This document shows, piece by piece, positions 8,312 to 11,736 of a DNA stretch of 11,736 bases (the stretch's first letter is position 1; every line of letters begins with the position of its first letter). Below the pieces are notes generated by a model that ran no database searches, was not told the DNA's origin, and saw only the letters and a program-made list of their open reading frames with translations. Position numbers and translations under genes: made by a program. Source of the DNA: Parietichytrium sp. I65-24A. Its lineage: Eukaryota; Sar; Bigyra; Thraustochytrida; Thraustochytriidae. The stretch covers positions 27,568 to 39,303 of the forward strand of contig BLSF01000141.1 of NCBI GenBank assembly GCA_012862575.1, in the 5' to 3' direction.

Positions 8312-9127
8312 ACAAAACAAAAACTTAAAAGGTAATCATCCAGTAATGTGAGGCATAAACCAAATAATTTACATAAAAAAAGAACTTAAAAGGGTAATTA
8401 CCAAGCAAAACTAAAGGTAAACCAAGTAATTTACACAAAAAAAGAACTTAAAAGGGTAATCACTAAGCAAAAATAAATATAAACCAAGTAACTTACATAA
8501 AAAAAGAACTTAAAAGGGTAATAGCCAGGCAATACTAAGTATAAACCTAGTAATTTACACAAAAAAAGAACTTAAAAGGGTAATCACTAAGCAAAAATAA
8601 ATATAAACCAAGTAACTTACATAAAAAAAGAACTTAAAAGGGTAATAGCCAGGCAATACTAAGTATAAACCTAGTAATTTACACAAAAAAAGAACTTAAA
8701 AGGGTAATCACTAAGCAAAAATAAATATAAACCAAGTAACTTACATAAAAAAAGAACTTAAAAGGGTAATAGCCAGGCAATACTAAGTATAAACCTAGTA
8801 ATTTACACAAAAAAAGAACTTAAAAGGGTAATCACTAAGCAAAAATAAATATAAACCAAGTAACTTACATAAAAAAAGAACTTAAAAGGGTAATAGCCAG
8901 GCAATACTAAGTATAAACCTAGTAATTTACACAAAAAAAGAACTTAAAAGGGTAATCATCCAACAATGGGAGGCATAAACCAAGTAATTAACATGAAAAG
9001 TAAACTTCAAACGTAATACCAGACAATCTGGAGTGTAAATCTAATGAATTACGCAAGAAAAGGAACTTAGAAGAACAATTCCAGGTAATATAAAATATAA
9101 ACCAATGATTTACACAAAAAAAAGATT
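8312..9127. repeat. tandem array of thirteen about 62-bp units with a 124-bp higher-order dimer
   Basis: Each unit starts with an A-rich run, then AACTTAAAAGGGTAAT, a variable middle and ATAAACC-AGTAA-TTAC. From 8435 to 8930 two unit types alternate (middle CACTAAGC... and AGCCAGGC...) as four apparently identical 124-bp dimers. Single diverged units flank them: 8312-8372 and 8373-8434 on the left; 8931-8992, 8993-9052 and 9053-9113 on the right. Neither 62 nor 124 is a multiple of three and no ORF crosses it, so it is not coding. There are no unique spacers, so it is not CRISPR. Confidence 0.96.
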
Positions 9128-9143
9128 AGCAATCTATAAAAAA

Positions 9144-9160
9144 GCTACTTAATAGGTAGC
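9144..9160. other. short hairpin next to tRNA-like element
   Basis: GCTAC (9144-9148)/GTAGC (9156-9160) with loop TTAATAG, directly at the 3' end of the tRNA-like element at 9161. Confidence 0.45.
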
Positions 9161-9237
9161 GCATCTGTAATGGAATTGCACCATTAATGCAGCGAAACTA
9201 AAATGTCACTGGCGTTTTATCTTTTAAACTACAGATG
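9161..9237 (-). tRNA. tRNA-like element with an enlarged anticodon loop
   Basis: Minus strand. Perfect 7-bp acceptor CATCTGT/ACAGATG, T-arm AATGG-TGCAATT-CCATT (T-loop TGC instead of TTC), D-stem GTTT/AAAC with loop AAAAGATA. The middle arm is CAGTGA/TCGCTG (6 bp, one T-G) with a 10-nt loop CATTTTAGTT, so no normal 7-nt anticodon loop exists. The overall length (76 nt plus discriminator) is that of a tRNA. Could be a pseudogene, a tRNA with a tiny insertion, or a non-decoding tRNA-like RNA. Confidence 0.5.
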
Positions 9238-9242
9238 AAAAT

Positions 9243-9276
9243 GGAGTAATTACAGAGGAACCCTCTGAGCTACCCC
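9243..9276. other. miniature two-stem fold
   Basis: GGAGTA (9243-9248)/TACCCC (9271-9276, one A-C mismatch) encloses the 6-bp stem CAGAGG (9253-9258)/CCTCTG (9262-9267). On the minus strand the start GGGGTAGCTCAGAGGGTTC looks like the 5' end of a tRNA or a fused acceptor/T-arm. Probably a tRNA fragment. Confidence 0.35.
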
Positions 9277-9277
9277 A

Positions 9278-9460
9278 TAAAAAATGCTACAAAAATAAAA
9301 ATTCTTCTAGCACAAAAACAATAAAACATACCGCATTTAATACCAAATCAACGGGAGTAATTTACAGAAAAAGTTAAAAAAGAAATTACTTTAAATATTT
9401 ATCTTTGAGTTTTTAAGTAACTCATTTAATAATTAGTGTTAGTGTACACCCATAACCAAT
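9278..9460. other. no gene seen; remnant of the tandem unit
   Basis: AT-rich. GTAATTT (9357-9363)/AAATTAC (9383-9389) forms a 7-bp stem, and the words GGGAGTAATTTACAGAAAAAG look like a decayed copy of the 62-bp unit. Nothing else supported. Confidence 0.4.
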
Positions 9461-9755
9461 GAATACTTTTGAAGCATAACCTTCGAAAAACTACCTTCGA
9501 GAGTGTAAGAAATTTAATGGTTCGAGCACTAAATCTACATGCACCTCATAGTACCGCCGCCATAAAGATTTACGAGAAAAGCGCAACACTGAGCTCTACA
9601 GCTCTCTGCAACGATAGGAAACGCTCCTATCCTACCGTCAGTCATCCTGGACTGTTTCTATACATTACGTACATCGACAGCCAGACATACCCGCTACTTG
9701 AAGGTGCCACTCTACCCAAGATATAGTAGAGCAGTCTATTCTAACTACTAATACG
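9461..9755. other. less AT-rich stretch with three serial hairpins, no convincing gene
   Basis: Hairpins GAGCT-CTAC-AGCTC (9591-9604), GATAGGA-AACGC-TCCTATC (9613-9631) and CAGTC-ATCCTG-GACTG (9639-9654) lie 8 nt apart. An 85-codon plus-strand reading frame covers 9469-9726, but its composition, opposite orientation and overlap with the hairpins argue against a protein. Unrecognised structured RNA is possible. Confidence 0.4.
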
Positions 9756-9956
9756 AATTGTTAACTGGCTCACTAAGCGCAAACATGTTCGGGAAAACAT
9801 GCCGCATTCTTAATGGCAAGGGCGAACCCTTAAATTTGTTATCGCAATCTTTTAACTCTTTCAAAACACGCAATAAGAAAAAATTTGTCTGATCAAAACA
9901 ACAAGCAAATACCCTATGCTGTTCATATATACGGCGAGTAGTTACAACCGTAATAA
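9756..9956. other. no gene seen; two hairpins
   Basis: CATGTT (9784-9789)/AACATG (9796-9801) with loop CGGGAA, and AAGGG-CGAA-CCCTT (9818-9831). A 72-codon minus-strand frame (9748-9966) has no recognisable protein features. Confidence 0.4.
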
Positions 9957-9995
9957 CGGCTAACAAATAACCAATGCTCTAACCAACAAATAAGC
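9957..9995 (-). pseudogene. 5'-half tRNA-like fragment (possible tRNA-Gln remnant)
   Basis: Minus strand: D-arm GCTT-ATTTGTTGGTTA-GAGC (4 bp, loop with the usual GG), then anticodon stem TGGTT/AGCCG (two T-G pairs) with 7-nt loop ATTTGTT, which would give anticodon TTG. No T-arm or acceptor partner follows, so this is at best a fragment, and may be chance. Confidence 0.28.
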
Positions 9996-10138
9996 TAATA
10001 CAATAAACATATTTAACTTATTAGTAAAGTAAGATAAATAACAAAACGAAAACATGCGATTCACCACTGTTAAATGGCCGTTTAAGAATGGAAAATCACC
10101 CCTAAAGCTCTCTGTTAAATTATACAGAAAGTAGGTAA
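9996..10138. other. spacer, small hairpins only
   Basis: TTAAA-TGGCCG-TTTAA and CTGT-TAAATTAT-ACAG stems near 10070 and 10112-10126; no gene seen. Confidence 0.35.
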
Positions 10139-10216
10139 CTGGTGGTTGGATTTGAACCAACGGTAATAAAATATTTACATACTCCTATTTGATAAGTAAA
10201 TAAAAAATAACCACCA
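10139..10216 (-). pseudogene. tRNA-like element with intact T-arm but no normal D or anticodon arm
   Basis: Minus strand. T-arm GTTGG-TTCAAAT-CCAAC (10145-10161) matches the trnN T-arm exactly. TGGTG/CACCA (10140-10144 with 10212-10216) gives only 5 acceptor pairs; alternatively TGGTGGTT/AACCACCA forms an 8-bp stem that competes with the T-arm. The middle forms a single long hairpin TATTTAC/GTAAATA with a 17-nt loop. Most likely a tRNA remnant derived from a trnN-like gene. Confidence 0.45.
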
Positions 10217-10500
10217 CATTTCATTTAAAATGAAGCCCAGCCAAACTTTTTTAAAAAATTTAAAAATTTAAAAAATCATAGGATCTTTCCAAAGTAATCT
10301 ATCACATTGTATTCCAATCTGGCAAAGAATGGCACAGTACAATTGGGACTATTACTTCACCTTATTTACACACTAAATCAATAAGAATAAAAGTTAATTA
10401 ATTTTTAACTTCCGGAGCATGTTCTATCCCTGCGGCTTTTATAATATTGCTTTGCTCACAACTAACTATAAAAAATCCCGTACCCTCGGGCAAGCCTTAC
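10217..10500. other. gene-free AT-rich stretch
   Basis: Contains the palindrome TTTTTTAAAAAA near 10248-10259 and a small CCCG/CGGG hairpin near 10478-10491; nothing else supported. Confidence 0.45.
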
Positions 10501-10507
10501 AAGTCTT

Positions 10508-10549
10508 AGAAGTATTTTCTATTTTATCTATTCTTAAAAAAATACTTCT
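10508..10549. other. 11-bp hairpin
   Basis: AGAAGTATTTT (10508-10518) pairs perfectly with AAAATACTTCT (10539-10549); 20-nt loop. Confidence 0.5.
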
Positions 10550-10563
10550 GTGGATGTCAATGA

Positions 10564-10628
10564 TGTAGTATCTCAGCTTTTAAATCGGGGCCTAGCGCTG
10601 TCTGGCTTTGGGTGGGTGCAATACTACA
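10564..10628. other. 8-bp stem enclosing a G-rich stretch
   Basis: TGTAGTAT (10564-10571)/ATACTACA (10621-10628). The 49-nt interior includes TCGGGGCCTAGCGC and TTTGGGTGGGTG, unusually G-rich for this DNA. Confidence 0.4.
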
Positions 10629-11078
10629 CTACCCCCACGGCATATACGACTAACGGAAGGTTTTTCTTTACCTCTTTTTAAAACAAATCTTTTGCTTGGA
10701 TTTGCCGTCTATATACATGTGCATATACATAAGTAATCGTATACTGACTTCCGAACATGATTCTACTAAAATAAAAATAAAAACATTCTTTGTATAATAC
10801 TAATTTGAACTTTAAAAAAGTTAAACAACGACGTGATTATAGCTGTACGCTTGACAAAACCCTATAGTTCAGGTAAATAAGGCCTCGAAGAATATTTCGT
10901 ACTGGCAACACTGTACTTTCTATATTGTCGTGTGATACAGAAAGAATCTACAAAATAAATAGATACAAATACAATTAGTAGTCAATTATAGTTTGTCACA
11001 GCATTCAAAGTAAAACTAAGTCTGACTCAATTTCTAATCTAAATTTATATTACTTAATGTCAAAAAACAAAAAAACGC
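10629..11078. other. gene-free stretch, one hairpin
   Basis: No ORF or RNA gene recognised on either strand. CTTTCT (10916-10921)/AGAAAG (10939-10944) can pair; the direct word ATATACAT occurs twice near 10711-10730. Confidence 0.45.
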
Positions 11079-11114
11079 TATACTGATACGCATAACCAAC
11101 GACCTTTCCCCGGT
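11079..11114. repeat. partial copy C of the double-stem hairpin element
   Basis: CTATACTGATACGCATAACC, then AACGACCTTTCCCCGGT, matches the 5' half of copies A, B, D and E. The 3' half is replaced by an A-run, so neither stem can form. Confidence 0.7.
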
Positions 11115-11158
11115 AAAAAAAAGTAAAGTAATAATTTTATATCATAGAATGACGACTT

Positions 11159-11212
11159 TAACTAAGTTTGGAGTTGAACCAACAGCCACGTGGAGACTGA
11201 CCCGTCTTAGTT
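11159..11212 (-). tRNA. D-arm-less tRNA-like element (candidate or remnant)
   Basis: Minus strand, 54 nt with discriminator A. Acceptor AACTAAG/CTTAGTT (7 perfect pairs), a 6-nt link ACGGGT in place of the D-arm, anticodon-like arm CAGTC-TCCACGT-GGCTG (5 pairs, 7-nt loop, would be anticodon CAC but position 33 is C not T), T-arm TTGG-TTCAACT-CCAA. The acceptor stem extends further as ACTTTA/TAAAGT after a 3-nt bulge (11153-11158 with 11216-11221 region). Lacking a D-arm is unusual for protist mitochondrial tRNAs, so a deletion-derived remnant is as likely as a working RNA. Confidence 0.4.
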
Positions 11213-11252
11213 TAATTAAAGTGAGAAAAAAGATACACATTCATTTAATTTT

Positions 11253-11280
11253 CTCTCTTAAAAAAGTAAATGAGATTGAT
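11253..11280 (-). repeat. diverged copy of the T-arm-like element
   Basis: CTCTCTTAAAAAAGTAAATGAGATTGAT resembles the element at 7091-7124 and 11473-11502 but lacks the following ACCCACACG. Confidence 0.5.
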
Positions 11281-11472
11281 TTCTATAAACGTTAAAAAGT
11301 ACTTTTAGACAAAACTGAATTTTATAATTCAACTAAACAAATGCAAATTAGATATAATTTGATAAAATCTATTTAATGTATTTTACATGCGTTACTGTAA
11401 TTATTATTTATTATTCACCATAATTTGCTTTTGTTGTAATTTAACTATTTTTGAAGCTTCAAAAAACTTCAC
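11281..11472. other. gene-free AT-rich stretch
   Basis: No ORF, tRNA or strong hairpin seen. Confidence 0.45.
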
Positions 11473-11571
11473 TATTAAAAAAGTCAACGAGATTGAACCC
11501 ACACGAATTAAAAATTTCGCGCATAGTGATAAAGCACTGTTTAATAAAAATTTCTAGTATATTAATCCTAG

Positions 11572-11634
11572 GTTTACACTGATACGATAATCAATGATCT
11601 TTCCCCAGTAATCTTTCGACTGGGGTTTGTAAAC
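11572..11634. repeat. double-stem hairpin element, copy D
   Basis: Outer stem GTTTACA (11572-11578)/TGTAAAC (11628-11634); inner CCCCAGT/ACTGGGG, as copy A. Confidence 0.8.
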
Positions 11635-11658
11635 TGGGGATTAAGTATTATATGCTGG

Positions 11659-11723
11659 GTTTATACTGATACGATTTCCAATGATCTTTTCCCCGGTTAC
11701 CTCTCGACTGGGGGTTTATAAAC
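11659..11723. repeat. double-stem hairpin element, copy E
   Basis: Outer stem GTTTATA (11659-11665)/TATAAAC (11717-11723), as copy B; inner CCCCGGT/ACTGGGG pairs fully (with one G-T), repairing the mismatch seen in copy B. Confidence 0.8.
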
Positions 11724-11736
11724 TGGGGATTTAAGC

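Larger units (their letters stand above)
11479..11736. repeat. long direct repeat, right copy (runs to the window end)
   Basis: Matches 7101-7356 as described there, in the same orientation, offset 4378 over the first 178 bp. The T-arm-like element at its left end (11473-11502) and both hairpin units are retained. The match is cut by the window end, so its true length is not known. Confidence 0.93.

Noticed and set aside
8312-9127. CRISPR array
   Set aside because: The whole 62-bp unit is repeated with no unique spacers, and there are no cas genes; it is a tandem satellite in a mitochondrial genome.
9469-9726. 85-codon plus-strand reading frame as a gene
   Set aside because: Opposite strand to every real gene, composition unlike them, no family features, and it overlaps three hairpins.
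9748-10160. Two minus-strand reading frames of 72 and 66 codons
   Set aside because: No recognisable domain; they cover tRNA-like fragments (9957-9995 and the T-arm end at 10139) and simple hairpins.
9957-10216. Circularly permuted or split tRNA made from the T-arm element at 10139 and the D/anticodon fragment at 9957
   Set aside because: The order would fit a permuted tRNA, but the candidate acceptor strands do not pair and the gap is about 140 nt.
6916-11736. Ribosomal RNA genes in the gene-poor region
   Set aside because: None of the universally conserved SSU or LSU motifs were found on either strand by eye, although the protein genes are well conserved and the rRNAs should be too.
6916-11736. 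Group I or group II intron
   Set aside because: No intron-encoded protein, no group II domain V-like hairpin and no group I core words seen; the flanks are not gene halves.

Overview
This window is a piece of a protist mitochondrial genome. It carries cytochrome oxidase subunits cox1, cox2 and cox3, the ATP synthase a subunit atp6, the NADH dehydrogenase subunit nad2, a ribosomal protein that looks like rps10, and five ordinary mitochondrial tRNAs. All of these lie on the minus strand with short spacers, as expected for long polycistronic transcripts. The DNA is AT-rich. Every protein reads through with the standard code (stops are TAA; the only Trp tRNA present has anticodon CCA). The gene set, and rps10 lying next to trnF, fit a stramenopile (heterokont) best, but that is an inference and not proven by the sequence.

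Layout, in minus-strand (transcription) order from right to left: a gene-poor, repeat-rich region (about 6916-11736); nad2 (6915-5392); trnF; rps10; trnR(ACG); trnE(TTC); cox3; atp6; trnN(GTT); cox2; a previously easy-to-miss 47-codon ORF that looks like a mitochondrial TatA (2334-2191); trnW(CCA); cox1 (2077 leftwards, running off the window start). The cox1 region holds a single N at 918 with an identical 762-bp stretch on both sides (156-917 and 919-1680). Removing one copy gives an uninterrupted in-frame cox1 of 438 codons up to the window edge, so this is almost certainly two overlapping contig ends that were scaffolded and not merged.

The 4.8-kb right-hand region has no convincing protein gene. 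It contains: a roughly 250-bp direct repeat at both ends (7101-7356 and 11479-11723, continuing to the window end); at least four copies plus one partial copy of a 63-65-nt double-stem hairpin whose outer stem shows a compensatory base change between copies; a large perfect or near-perfect hairpin (7556-7616); a run of nested, multi-branch folds (7683-8089); a tandem array of thirteen about 62-bp units, eight of which form four copies of a 124-bp dimer (8435-8930); and several tRNA-like elements with a good acceptor stem and/or T-arm but abnormal or missing D and anticodon arms (8213-8288, 9161-9237, 10139-10216, 11159-11212).

The coding genes supply core subunits of complexes I, IV and V plus translation parts. 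The TatA candidate would add a protein translocase component for folded proteins in the inner membrane. The right-hand region is the likely control, recombination or replication zone, or holds unrecognised structural RNAs.
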